Shown: in pieces, positions 13,205 through 22,815 of the stretch
How positions within the stretch are numbered: position 1 is the stretch's first letter
Layout of the letters: the number at the start of each line of letters is the position of its first letter
Notes under the pieces: model-generated
Databases searched by the model: none
What the model saw: only the letters and a program-made list of their open reading frames with translations
What the model was told of the DNA's origin: nothing
DNA from: Lomentospora prolificans
Taxonomy: Eukaryota; Ascomycota; Sordariomycetes; Microascales; Microascaceae
NCBI GenBank assembly: GCA_029532625.1
Contig: JARFXM010000011.1
Coordinates: 2,480,001-2,544,000, forward strand
DNA length: 64,000 bases
Direction: 5' to 3'
Made by a program: the position numbers and the translations under genes

Positions 13205-13564
13205 ATGTCCGCCCTCCTCCCCCTCCGCCGTCTCCCCCTCCGCGTCACCACCTTCACAACCCGCCGCGCCCTCCTCCGCCCCTACTCCTCAAGCCCCATT
13301 CCCCCTCCCACGCCGTCTCCCCCCCGCCTCCCCGAAGAGCAACAAGCCGAGTTCGAAGCCCTCCAAAAGGCCGCCGCCGCCTCCATGGAGGCAGCCCCTG
13401 CCGGAACTCCCGACAAGAACGATCCCTTTTTCCAGAATGCGAAGCCCGAGTTCGAGGGCGAGGTGAACCCCAAGACTGGCGAGTCGGGCGGTCCCAAGAC
13501 GGAGCCTTTGAGGTGGGGGTCGCAAGGCGACTGGAGCTTTAACGGCAAGGTTACCGACTTTTAA
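13205..13564 (+). CDS. Succinate dehydrogenase assembly factor 4 (Sdh8/SDHAF4), mitochondrial
   Basis: Single exon, 119 aa. The N-terminus (residues 1-30) is Arg/Leu/Thr-rich with no acidic residues, a mitochondrial presequence. A Pro-rich linker and a short charged helix follow. The last 35 residues carry the DUF1674 signature NPKTGESGGPKTEPLRWG, then GDWSFNGKVTDF at the very end, as in yeast Sdh8 and human SDHAF4. In the known family the protein binds flavinylated Sdh1 in the matrix, limits its autoxidation and promotes Sdh1-Sdh2 joining. The start is the only ATG before the presequence. It is convergent with the Rxt3 gene, about 400 bases apart. Confidence 0.95.
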   Translation: MSALLPLRRLPLRVTTFTTRRALLRPYSSSPIPPPTPSPPRLPEEQQAEFEALQKAAAASMEAAPAGTPDKNDPFFQNAKPEFEGEVNPKTGESGGPKTEPLRWGSQGDWSFNGKVTDF

Positions 13565-13972
13565 AAGAATATCGACGCGTGCTTGAAAAAAAAAATGTGC
13601 TCTGCGCTCTGCGACGCTGGCACACCGGAATGACTCCCCAACTCGACGACTGCGGCTCTCCTCTCGATTTTTCCCGTTGTGTCAAACAGTCCACCGCTCA
13701 CGACAGTTTACCAGAAACAAAGAAAAACGCCCTCCTGCTGGCCAGCGCTGGCCCCAGGAGGCTGATTCACATGCCTAGGGATGAGGGAGCTCGAGAATGA
13801 CTAGGTGGCAAGCATAAAACAGAGCTTTGGCTGGAGTAAAATGTTCGAAAAGGACTGATGTATACCACTGTACAATCTGTAATAGACGACGCTCAATAGA
13901 CCTATACCAAGTTTACCAAAGAGGGTATTAATATCTATATCGTTACAAGCTGCGAAACCCGAATCCAAGACC
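13565..13972. other. Convergent intergenic region
   Basis: 3' flanks of the SDHAF4 and Rxt3 genes. No gene is seen. Confidence 0.5.
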
Positions 13973-16900
13973 TTACGCTTCCACTGCCTCTGGTGCACCC
14001 TTGTCTTCCATTTCCTCCACTCCCTCCATCTTGTCACCTCCATCTCCATTTGCGGCTGCCTCACCCTGCTTGTCCTCGGCTATATTCTTGACGCCCGATG
14101 GACGGTTTTCCTTGTCTACTTCCCCATTCTCCTTGTCTTCCTTTTGGACCCCGGCCTTCTCGCCTGCCCTTGTGTCCTTGACGACCACCCCATTCTCAAG
14201 ATCGGAGCGTAGTTTGCGGACGACTTCCTTACCGTTCTCAAGCTCTGTCCCGTTCATCCCTTTGAACGTGATGCTAACCTCTCTCATGGCTCTCCTCATC
14301 CTCTCGCGGCGCGCCTGGCCGCGGAGCCTACTCTGAGCGCCCGCGCCATTTTCGACCCATCGCACGCCAAGGATCATGAAGCTCAAGCCATCATGCTCGA
14401 CTGCACGGCGTCCATCGTTGTGGCGGGAAGCACCACCAAATTCCCTGGACTGGATACCAAATCTCGTAGTACTGCTGTATTTTTGTAACTTGGGCAGGAT
14501 AAGGAGCGTAACGTGCATGTCTCGATCCGAGGGCACATGGACGGGCCCCGTCTTCGGTGGAGCAGAGAGATACGATGCTTCGTTGGCTTCTTGCCGCGCC
14601 TTGGCCTCGGCTTCCTTCTCCTTCTTACGACGGCTATCCTTCTCGACGTGGCCGTCGTTGGAGATACCATGGTCCAGGTCAAGCATGTTGACGTCTACGT
14701 CTTCGGGCCACTCGCCACGAATCCAACCTCCATGAATGCAGGCGGCGATGACGTCGGAATCGTCAGTGTACACCTCGGTACCCCAAAGAGCCCGTCGGGC
14801 GGTAATTTCTTCTCGGGCACTAGGGGTGAGATGGATCTTAGCCACCTTAACCGTGATGGTGCAATTCTCTTTGTCTCGTATCCTATCAAACGGTAGGGGC
14901 TTAGGAGTGGTCGAGAAGCCTCGGTTAGAAGCAACGTTCGGCACAAGCCTGGCGGGCTGGAACGTGGCCTCGTATAGCGTATCACCGAGGTGGTGCCTGG
15001 GCCGGTTAGCCACCGAGTCAAGTACAGCCTTCGAGTTGATGATTTGCTTGGGCTTCGGTGGGATAACTGGCATAGGGCTCGGTGCCGGCTTCGATACTGC
15101 GACATTCGGACGAGGCGGATGCTGGTGAAGCACGGTCGAGTCCTTTGGCAAGGTTGGCGATTGTATCGGCGTGCCACCTTTGCCAGGCTTCAACGGCGTT
15201 CCGGCTAGCTGGCCGGCGCCGTCGGGGGTCTGGCCGTGATGGTGGTGATGGTGATGGTGGTGATGATGGCTACTGGAGATGTTAGTTTGTAACGCAGGCC
15301 AGAATGAAGACGACTTCACATACTGATGATGGTGGTGGTGGGGAAGCGTCTTCGGACGTTTGGTCTTCCCACCCGGCGTTTGGCGGCCACTGTTATCCTC
15401 TTCCCTGAAGTCCTCTTCCTTCAGTTTCCGCCTTCGGCCCCGGCTACCTTCGCGCATCATCTTTGCCCCATCAGCAGGCGAATCGTGTGCTCCAGCGTCG
15501 CCCTCGTCGCGTCTCGACATGGAGTTTGAAAATGGGAGCGACGGCGGGCCTGACGTGACAGGACTTGACACACCGAGGCCACCAATACCTCCGCCAAGCC
15601 CAGAAAAAACACGACCAAACTCGGATTTGATGCCAGGCTCGCCGGCGGGGCCAGGCAGCTGGGGTTGGGCTCCCTGCACGGCCTGTGGCAGTGGACTAAC
15701 GCGACCCTTAGTCCGGTTGATTTCCTGGATTGCCAAATGATTGCGGTTCTGCATGTGCTGAGTGGGAGGTTCCTCGTTCGATCTCGATCGTGAGGCGTCA
15801 AACGATCCAGACGGGTTCGGAGGCCCATACGGGGTACTTCGGGGCATCTCGTCATGAGGTCGCCCTTGGTGTGGTGGTGGTGGCGGTGGTGGTTGTTGAT
15901 GCTGCCCTGAGGGCGGTGGTTGCTGTTGAGGTTGGACGATGCTGACTCGAGGGTGTTCAGGCGAGGCGTCGTATCTCGCCTGCGGCGCATTACTGCTAGG
16001 AGGCTGAGACACGGGCTGTTGGTGATGGGCCTGCGTGTGCGGAGGGTAGCGATCGGGTGGCGGTTGGGAATAGGCCTGTGAAGGATGGCTCGCGTACGGC
16101 GGCGCAGATGTAGGGGGATAGTCGGGATGCCTGGGCTGTTGACTAGGAGACTCATAGGGAGGTCTACCAGGCTCGTAGTTGGCCTGCCGTTGCCAGTGCC
16201 CTGGATCGCGAAGGTCGCGAGGGTCTCGTGCATCCCGAGGGTCTCGAATATCTCGCGGATCTCTCAGGTCTCGGGGATCGCGCGGATCACGGGCATCAGG
16301 CGGATGAGGGCCGTAAGGTGGGTGGCCCCTCGGCGGGTACTCAGGGTGAGCAGGATGAGGCCTTCCCGCCTCGCCAGTCGACAGTGCACGGTCGCGTCGT
16401 TCCCGTTCCCGTTGATCCGCTTCGTTTTGCCTTTCTCGATCTACCCTATAGCGATCGTCGTAGACTGGTCGGAGTCCAGCCCTTTCCGGGTTGTATTCAA
16501 CCGAGGCGGGTGGCCGACGACTCGGGTCATCCCTGCGACCGTACGGGTCTTCGGAAGGAGGTGGTCGTGAGTGGTCTATGGGCGGCGGGTGGTGTACGTT
16601 CGTAAAGGATTTGGGCTGGCTATTTGGTCGCGGAGGAGGACCATTTCCCGGCATCCGAGAGTCTCTATTCTGGTCATGCATAGGCGGAGGCGGCCTTTGG
16701 TGGTATTGCGGAGTGCCGTACCGCTGGAGCTCGGGTGTGTAGTGTCCGCCGGCCTGCTGTGGTGAGGGCGCCGCGCTCCCTCTCGGGTCGTAGGGTCGGG
16801 GGTGGTCGGGGGTCTGGGGTCGGCGGAAAGGGGGATACTCTGCTGATGTAGAGTGCATCCTGGGAGATGCATGTATCGAAGGGGCGTATGCGGCGTTCGA

Positions 16901-17692
16901 TGCGGAGGGTGTGCCGGAAGATGTAGGATAATGTTGTGATGGCGGCGGCGGATGCGATTCTCGAGAGTTCGACGGAGGGCCTCCCAACATTGAAGAGATG
17001 GACATGCTGCTACCCGTGCTGCCCGTCCTCGGGATAGAATTGAGGGACGGCAACTCGCGGCCGGATGAAAAGGTTGAGGATTGTCTTGAAGGCATCCCAG
17101 GCCTCGGCGGAGGGGGTAGGCCGTAATGGCCCATCTGATGCGACGCGTGCGGGCCGGGTGGCTGCTGGCCGGGCGCAGGTTGCTGTTGCTGCGGCTGCTG
17201 CTGCTGGGGCGGCGCCGGCGGCGCATGCTGCCCCTGAGAAGGTGAGCCCGGAGGGGGCATTCTGCGATTTATTGATGGCGGCGCAGACAAGATGGATGAT
17301 GAACTCTTGTGCCTCGCGTGGCTGGGGTGCGGCGGTGGCGGATAGCGACTTGCTTTGCTGGAATCCGAGTTCGACGCCGGCTCTATGGAATACGAGCGGG
17401 CGATAGAAGGGTAGAATGCCGGATCGGAAGGATGACGTTGATGGTCGGGGTAGTGCGAGTTGTGAGAGGGAGCATGTGTGGCGGGATTCGTTGACGATGG
17501 GTAGCTGGAATGGTTTGCGGGAGAATTTGATGCTGTCGAAGATGCAGTCTGGGGCAAAGGATGCCGAGCATAGGCGGAAGTGGGTCCACTGTGGTTTTGC
17601 ACATGCGTCTGCTGGGCCTGACTTGGGTTCTGATTCGAGTAGGGGACGTGTTGGGGTGGAGGCGGTGGATGAGACTGCTGTCGTTGGTCCAT
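13973..17692 (-). CDS. Rxt3-family subunit of the Rpd3L histone deacetylase complex
   Basis: 1222 aa if a 51-nt intron (15323-15273) is removed; two exons, 17692-15324 and 15272-13973. The first two thirds are disordered Pro/Gln/His/Ser-rich sequence, including a DPRD-type tandem repeat (about 16205-16300) and poly-His near 15240-15270. The conserved Rxt3 domain lies after the His tract: LGDTLYEATF, the ENCTITVKVAKIHL segment, and RRALWGTEVYTDDSDVIAA followed by CIHGGWIRGEWPEDVDV. In yeast, Rxt3 belongs to the large Rpd3 corepressor, so this should be a nuclear transcription factor subunit. The C-terminus is Lys/Glu-rich. ATG 17692 (MDQRQQSH) was chosen. An earlier in-frame ATG at 17857 would add 55 residues of hydrophobic, low-complexity sequence, which is unlikely. 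Confidence 0.88.
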   Translation of the reverse strand: MDQRQQSHPPPPPQHVPYSNQNPSQAQQTHVQNHSGPTSAYARHPLPQTASSTASNSPANHSSYPSSTNPATHAPSHNSHYPDHQRHPSDPAFYPSIARSYSIEPASNSDSSKASRYPPPPHPSHARHKSSSSILSAPPSINRRMPPPGSPSQGQHAPPAPPQQQQPQQQQPAPGQQPPGPHASHQMGHYGLPPPPRPGMPSRQSSTFSSGRELPSLNSIPRTGSTGSSMSISSMLGGPPSNSRESHPPPPSQHYPTSSGTPSASNAAYAPSIHASPRMHSTSAEYPPFRRPQTPDHPRPYDPRGSAAPSPQQAGGHYTPELQRYGTPQYHQRPPPPMHDQNRDSRMPGNGPPPRPNSQPKSFTNVHHPPPIDHSRPPPSEDPYGRRDDPSRRPPASVEYNPERAGLRPVYDDRYRVDRERQNEADQRERERRDRALSTGEAGRPHPAHPEYPPRGHPPYGPHPPDARDPRDPRDLRDPRDIRDPRDARDPRDLRDPGHWQRQANYEPGRPPYESPSQQPRHPDYPPTSAPPYASHPSQAYSQPPPDRYPPHTQAHHQQPVSQPPSSNAPQARYDASPEHPRVSIVQPQQQPPPSGQHQQPPPPPPPHQGRPHDEMPRSTPYGPPNPSGSFDASRSRSNEEPPTQHMQNRNHLAIQEINRTKGRVSPLPQAVQGAQPQLPGPAGEPGIKSEFGRVFSGLGGGIGGLGVSSPVTSGPPSLPFSNSMSRRDEGDAGAHDSPADGAKMMREGSRGRRRKLKEEDFREEDNSGRQTPGGKTKRPKTLPHHHHHQYVKSSSFWPALQTNISSSHHHHHHHHHHHGQTPDGAGQLAGTPLKPGKGGTPIQSPTLPKDSTVLHQHPPRPNVAVSKPAPSPMPVIPPKPKQIINSKAVLDSVANRPRHHLGDTLYEATFQPARLVPNVASNRGFSTTPKPLPFDRIRDKENCTITVKVAKIHLTPSAREEITARRALWGTEVYTDDSDVIAACIHGGWIRGEWPEDVDVNMLDLDHGISNDGHVEKDSRRKKEKEAEAKARQEANEASYLSAPPKTGPVHVPSDRDMHVTLLILPKLQKYSSTTRFGIQSREFGGASRHNDGRRAVEHDGLSFMILGVRWVENGAGAQSRLRGQARRERMRRAMREVSITFKGMNGTELENGKEVVRKLRSDLENGVVVKDTRAGEKAGVQKEDKENGEVDKENRPSGVKNIAEDKQGEAAANGDGGDKMEGVEEMEDKGAPEAVEA
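15273..15323 (-). other. 51-nt intron (multiple of three, no stop) inside the Rxt3 gene
   Basis: On the minus strand the segment begins gtatgtgaag, contains aaactaac as branch site 12 nt before the end, and ends tctccag. Removing it fuses the His codons on both sides into one uninterrupted His run. Retaining it would insert 17 residues (YVKSSSFW...) into the run. The donor, branch and acceptor together are too good for chance, but retention would not break the protein. Confidence 0.8.
16200..16305 (-). repeat. Imperfect tandem repeat encoding Arg-Asp-Pro-Arg-Asp units
   Basis: Within the Rxt3 gene the 9-15 nt unit coding DPRD plus R, L, I or A repeats about ten times (RDPRDPRDLRDPRDIRDPRD and onwards). 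It lies in the disordered part of the protein and is likely to vary in length between strains. Confidence 0.75.
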
Positions 17693-19988
17693 GGCCCGGT
17701 TTTTTTCTTCCTTTGGCGGACTCAGGCCAAAAACAGAGAAATGACAGCCAGGCTGACCTAAGTGAAGAAACAAAGAAAAAAAAAACAAACCCCTGACAGG
17801 CGACTTCAATGTTGCACGTGCGACCCGGCGACACAGGTGACAGGTGCTAGTAAACAACTGATCTAGACCTGCCTACGTCGCAAACTTTTCCACGCGCTCG
17901 ATTAACAGGCGTGCTAAGAGGGATAAAAGAATATGTGTCGAAGGTGGTTGGCATTCGGGGTGCCAAGAACTGACAAGCTGGCTGGCAGAGCTGTGGGGAG
18001 ATCAATGATCAGTGACAACCAGATCTAGCTGGCAGTGAAATCCGGGTGGGCGTGGGTGTGTGGGCGCCTGGCGGAGTTGTTGGGTTTGCAGGGTCAAAGT
18101 GCGTGAGCTGGTTCCTGAGTGGCTGCAGATTCTTAGGTGCGACACATGGCAGGAGCACTCGGGGTTCATCACAGAACGTACCGGAGCGAGTAAAAATCGC
18201 GGGTGAGGAAAGGAACAAAGGACAAAGGGTCGCAAACGGGAAAGGGGAGGGGGAAAAAACAATGGATGGTTGTTTTCGCGCCTGCGACTAATAATTTTGA
18301 ATGGTTCACGCAATTTTTCAAAAGATAGAATGCGGCAGAGGAATTGGAATTATCGTTCCAAGTTCACTGCCGCGCGCTGGGGTATCGAAGGTTGGTTGGC
18401 TTTGTGGTTGGATCTTGACAGGGTGCCGGACGTCAGAGTCTCGAGCTGGCGGTCATGGGAACAGCAAACGGAACATGGGCTTTTCCCCGATGGCTCAGGC
18501 TCTTGTTCTCGATCTGCTTCGAGTCGATTGTGGTATTGTGTTGATTTGGTTATTAGATAACCACGATCAACAGACTCGATCGTTCCTTAACTCGGGTGAG
18601 CTCCTGAAAGGTTGCGACTTTTTTGAAGACAAACTCCAACCGTTAAAAAAAGAATCAGGAAAAGGCCTTTGCGACAAGGGTGGGAGATGAGGTGTCCGCT
18701 TGGAAATCGGCGCGCAGGGATCAATCAGGGCTCCGGGTTTTTCTGTCTTGGTCGTCCCTTGTCGCGGCCACACCAGCTCAAGGTCTCTCAGGTGCAAATC
18801 CAGCTATGACGCGCGACAAACGACAGTGCTAAAGGCGGTGATGTCGATGAAGAGTACGAATGGTTAAGAGGCCCTGCCAAGGGGAAGCAGAGAAAAGAGA
18901 TGGGGGCGGAGGCTATGACGGACTCCCAAGAGTTTGAGGATGCGACTTCTCGGTTGTACGACAGCAGCATTGCCCGAGACCCCAACGCAATTCGATGCGA
19001 ACCGGCTATGATACCACAGCATCTAATCCTGGTGAGGAGGAAGAGCTTTGGACCTGGCGTGGGCCTGGGCGGTGCCTGAATCCCGAATAGGCCTAATGCA
19101 TTGCTCCACCAGCTTCCCCATCTTTCTCATCTTTCAAATTCTGGGCTCGAAAAAATTGAGTCGGAGCTATTGCGGCGGACAATGTAATAATACTTGGTCT
19201 AAGTACATCCTCAAGGCGCAGCTGGTTGGCAGCTTCCCGACATCCATGCCGCTGTGGGACGGGACCACTTTTTCTCTCTCGACTCCACAGCACCACCCAC
19301 GTCGCCCGTACCTTCTCCGAGAATTGCCAGGCGGTTGCCAGCTTTCTTCAGGTGATCCTCTTCCAAGATCAACGATCAGCTTCAATCGCTTCCATTTTTA
19401 ATCGGCTCCACTAGGGCAGTCGACGGAGAGCAGGAAGGGAAGTTGCGAAGAACACAACCACTTCTTGAATTTAAACGACTTCTATTATCCATCAATAATA
19501 CATTTTCTCTACCAGTACGCCTCCTCGTGTTGGCATGGACTTCCTGATTATTGTTAAACTGCAAACTAAACGTCAGAGACGTAGGAACATTATATATCTT
19601 CTCCCACTTCAGTTCAAAGGATCGACATCCAGCTTGTGCCCTTCAAGACACGCAGATCGGGTGCCGACAGGGGTGGGTATGGGGGTTTAATGCGCCTATT
19701 ATGACCAGCTGGCGGGGTAAACACAGGCTGGCTGGCTGCGCTCTTCGCTGGCCCCTCCTCCAAAAACACCCTCCAGACCAATCTCGCCTGGCTGGCCACC
19801 ATCACATTCATCCCGTCAAACAGCCTTAAGTCGCGTGACCCGACACTCTCCAATATCCAGCATCCGCGACCACTCATTGCCAATAGGAAAGTAAATATCG
19901 CTCTTTGAAATTGCCTACTCCAGTTATCAAGCAGAGGAAACCTGTCCGACATGCTCGATATTTCAGAGCTTCCCTCTACGCTCATCCC
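17693..19988. other. Upstream region of Rxt3, no gene seen
   Basis: About 2.3 kb without a supportable gene. The first several hundred bases should hold the Rxt3 promoter and leader. Confidence 0.45.
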
Positions 19989-22250
19989 TTATTTACGTCC
20001 TTGCCAACGTGGACGACACCTCGGACGCCGTTTGGTGGTAACATGATCGAAGTAGAACCAATCGAAAAAATCATTAGAAAATCTCTCCTTCAAATCGCCC
20101 AGGTCCCACCTATGCGGCCGCCCGATGTTGGCCAGGGCCCTCTTAAACTCGAAAATCTCCTCCTTGTACACCTCGTCGCACAGAACATCAGCCCATGGCT
20201 TTCCGCGGACGGTAAACTCCTTCCATTGCTTCGCCCAGTGAGGTCTGAGTCGCAAATTACGGCCCTTAGCATCCCTAAGCTGGCGACATCCATTCACCCA
20301 GCACCTCCTGCGCATACCACACACCCAGTCATCCTTGGCCGAGTAGAGCGTAAAGATTTCGATGACGCAGGTTCCGAGGTTATTGCCCCTCTGCGGTGCC
20401 ATGATGACATTGTTATCGCCCATGATGCGCATTTCAAGTGGCATGCGCTGTGGGCAAGTTCGCTGTGCTGGTAACACTTGAGAATGGCATCTTCGCCAGG
20501 CTTTTTGTACAATGGCCCAATCCGGTTTCTTCGGGTCGGCTTTGTTCGGCACGAGCGGCATCGAAACCTCCAGGTTAAGAACTCGTATATTTTGGATACC
20601 CCTCTGAAAGTGCAGAGCATCTGGGAGGTAGGTTTTGACACGCTGGTCAGTTTGCGCAAACTTGGCCGCCCGCGCTATAAGTATCGTAGCTCCCTCGTTG
20701 AGACTTAGCTTGTCAATGAAGTCTCGGAGAGTAGGCGCAAATTGGAGGAGGTTGAGGGTGAACTGCGGAACGAAATAGAAGAAGACGGCGCCGCCATCCA
20801 GATAATCCTCGACTCCCTCCTCCTGTGTCGTGTGGCTCCAGCAGTTGACCCAGACGCTATCCGAGAATGGGAACCAGAATCATTCGTTGTAATAGTCGCT
20901 TGTCGCTTGTCGCTCGAACGCATCTTGGTCTTGTTTCTGTTCTTCTGGCGAGAGTTTCAATCTCTGGAATATCCCCTTCCTTCATATCAGGAGGTGGCGG
21001 AATCGCCGTAGGGATATGTTTCACCTCCAAAATGGTGTAGGTCATGGGTGAGAACTCGAGAGTGAGGTGGGTGATCACTCCCATCAGTCCGAAGCACCCA
21101 CTTGCCGCTCGCAGGTGTTCGGGGTCGTCGACCACCCGAAGTTTCCCATTGGCATCCACGTATTCGGCTTTCCGTACAAGACCGCTCAGTGTCTGCTGGG
21201 CTCTCCCGGATCCGTGGCAGATAGGTCGGCTGGTGCCGCCGATAGTCATCTCAACCATTATGACATTAAAGTGGAAGAGTATACCTGTTGCTCTCCACGC
21301 ACCATCGACCGAGTCGCTCGTTGGTAAACTACCACTCGCATGCGGACAAGCATGTTTCCCTTCTTATGGGGTGTTTCGGAGACGGCCTCGATTGACTCGA
21401 GCTCCAGGGGGCTTTTTGTGGGATGAAACTGAAGGCTGTGGTGTTTGGGACGACCGTGGCCTCATGGAGACCCAGCAGAGAGATGAGAATCTTGCCATCA
21501 CGTCAAAACACGGGATCCCACGAGTGGCCTTACCAAGTTCGTAGATCAGTAGCCGACCACCTACAGAAACGTGGAGATAGGTCAAACTCACGGAAGCCGG
21601 CACGACGAACACCTATTGAGTGCTCCTTTGCGTAGCGGACGACTCTTTGGACACGGGCAACGGTTGCCGGAATGCAAGTGTATACGGGTGTGTACTGTTC
21701 GGTGACACCCCAGTTGTGGAACTTGGAATCCTTGTAGAGACCTCCAAACAATACCAGATTCGCAGGTGTATCGAAACGTATCGGTCCTCCATACACTTAC
21801 AATAACCTCGTCACTGCTCAACCCGGCAACATGCACCGGCCGGCCCGTCCCTCCCAACCCGCACAGAATCCGTCTCGAGCACCTCCCGGATATGCACCCG
21901 GACGCCAAGGCTCATGCTATGCTCGAAGCCTGCCAAACATTTCTCGAGCGTCCTCGCCGACGTCGACGAACCTGCTCACGCGCGGACTCCTCGAGCTTCC
22001 CGACGAGGCCCTGGTTGGAGTCGTCTCCGGGTGGTAATCGCGGAAGGTGTGTAGGAGACGGCGGCGGAACTCGACGCGGTGGAGGTTAATCTTGTCGTCT
22101 AGGTAGTCATCTAGGAGGGACTTGAGGCCGGGGAGGTCGGCAGAGACGCCCGGGTGTTTGCCGAGGGCGTCGGAAAGCCGTTGGAGGAATTTGGTCTGTG
22201 TTAGGCTCCCAAACGGATGGGGGGCCTTTGGGAATTGACTCTGATTCAGT
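19989..22250 (-). pseudogene. FAD-linked oxidase (gulono/arabinono-lactone oxidase-like) pseudogene
   Basis: Family sequence runs through all three minus-strand frames in the right order, with abrupt frame changes. In order: VAGLSSDEV; YGGPIRFDTP and WGVTEQYTPVYTCIP; the VRRAGFR segment; GGRLLIYELGK; GNMLVRMRV; TNERLGRWCVESNRYTLPL; NVIMVEMTIGGTSRPICHGSG (FAD-domain glycine motif); LRAASGCFGLMGVITHLTLEF; VWVNCWSHTT; YLPDALHFQRGIQN; MRIMGDNNVIMAPQRGNNLGT; and RPHWAKQWKEF near the C-terminus. At least five frame changes occur within a few bases, too tight for introns. A TGA at 20882-20880 replaces a Trp in an otherwise open stretch. The intact enzyme would oxidise a sugar lactone or alcohol with flavin. 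I consider it inactive; an extreme sequencing-error explanation is possible but unlikely. The 5' boundary is approximate. Confidence 0.8.
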
Positions 22251-22795
22251 AATTGATTTCTGCCACGGTTACTGTATGCGTGTAAGTCTACTATGATATA
22301 AGGGAAGGCCGGGGATGACGATGTCGTTTAAGGAATTGGGTATCACTGCCAATACATAGCAGTCCTATGATTCCACCGTATCGCACCCTGAGGCTGACCA
22401 CAATGGCATTCTCACATCTCGGATGTCCAACGACTCTCTTTAAACACGACCAAGGTTTGGTCAAGCCTTACGACCTCCATCTCACGGAAGCCAAACTGCT
22501 ACTGGCGGTTCTCCGAGCTGAGGGAGGCTGGGTGAGAGATTCGGGGGCGTGAGTATGTTTACTGCCGCCATCTCGCTGCAGCGTCCGCCGATGGCGCGCA
22601 CGGAGACTCCCGGCGCTCATTCCCTCTCGAGTTCCCCATAGGCCACCATGTCTAAAGGTAATTGACTTGGAAGTGGCGCTCGCCGTTCGTGCTCTAGCCG
22701 CAGCAGCCAGAGGGTTCTTCTCACTTACGTCCGCCACGCATGGCCACGGGGTAGAGTCCCAAGTCCGCGGCCACCTTATCGCGTGCTCTCTCTTA

Positions 22796-22815
22796 CTCTC
22801 TCTCTCTCTCTCTCT
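22796..22815. repeat. CT dinucleotide microsatellite
   Basis: About ten uninterrupted CT units, preceded by an imperfect one. Confidence 0.9.

Noticed and set aside
17692..17857. N-terminal extension of Rxt3 from ATG 17857
   Set aside because: The added 55 residues are hydrophobic and low-complexity, unlike the Pro/Gln-rich start of the family. ATG 17692 fits better.
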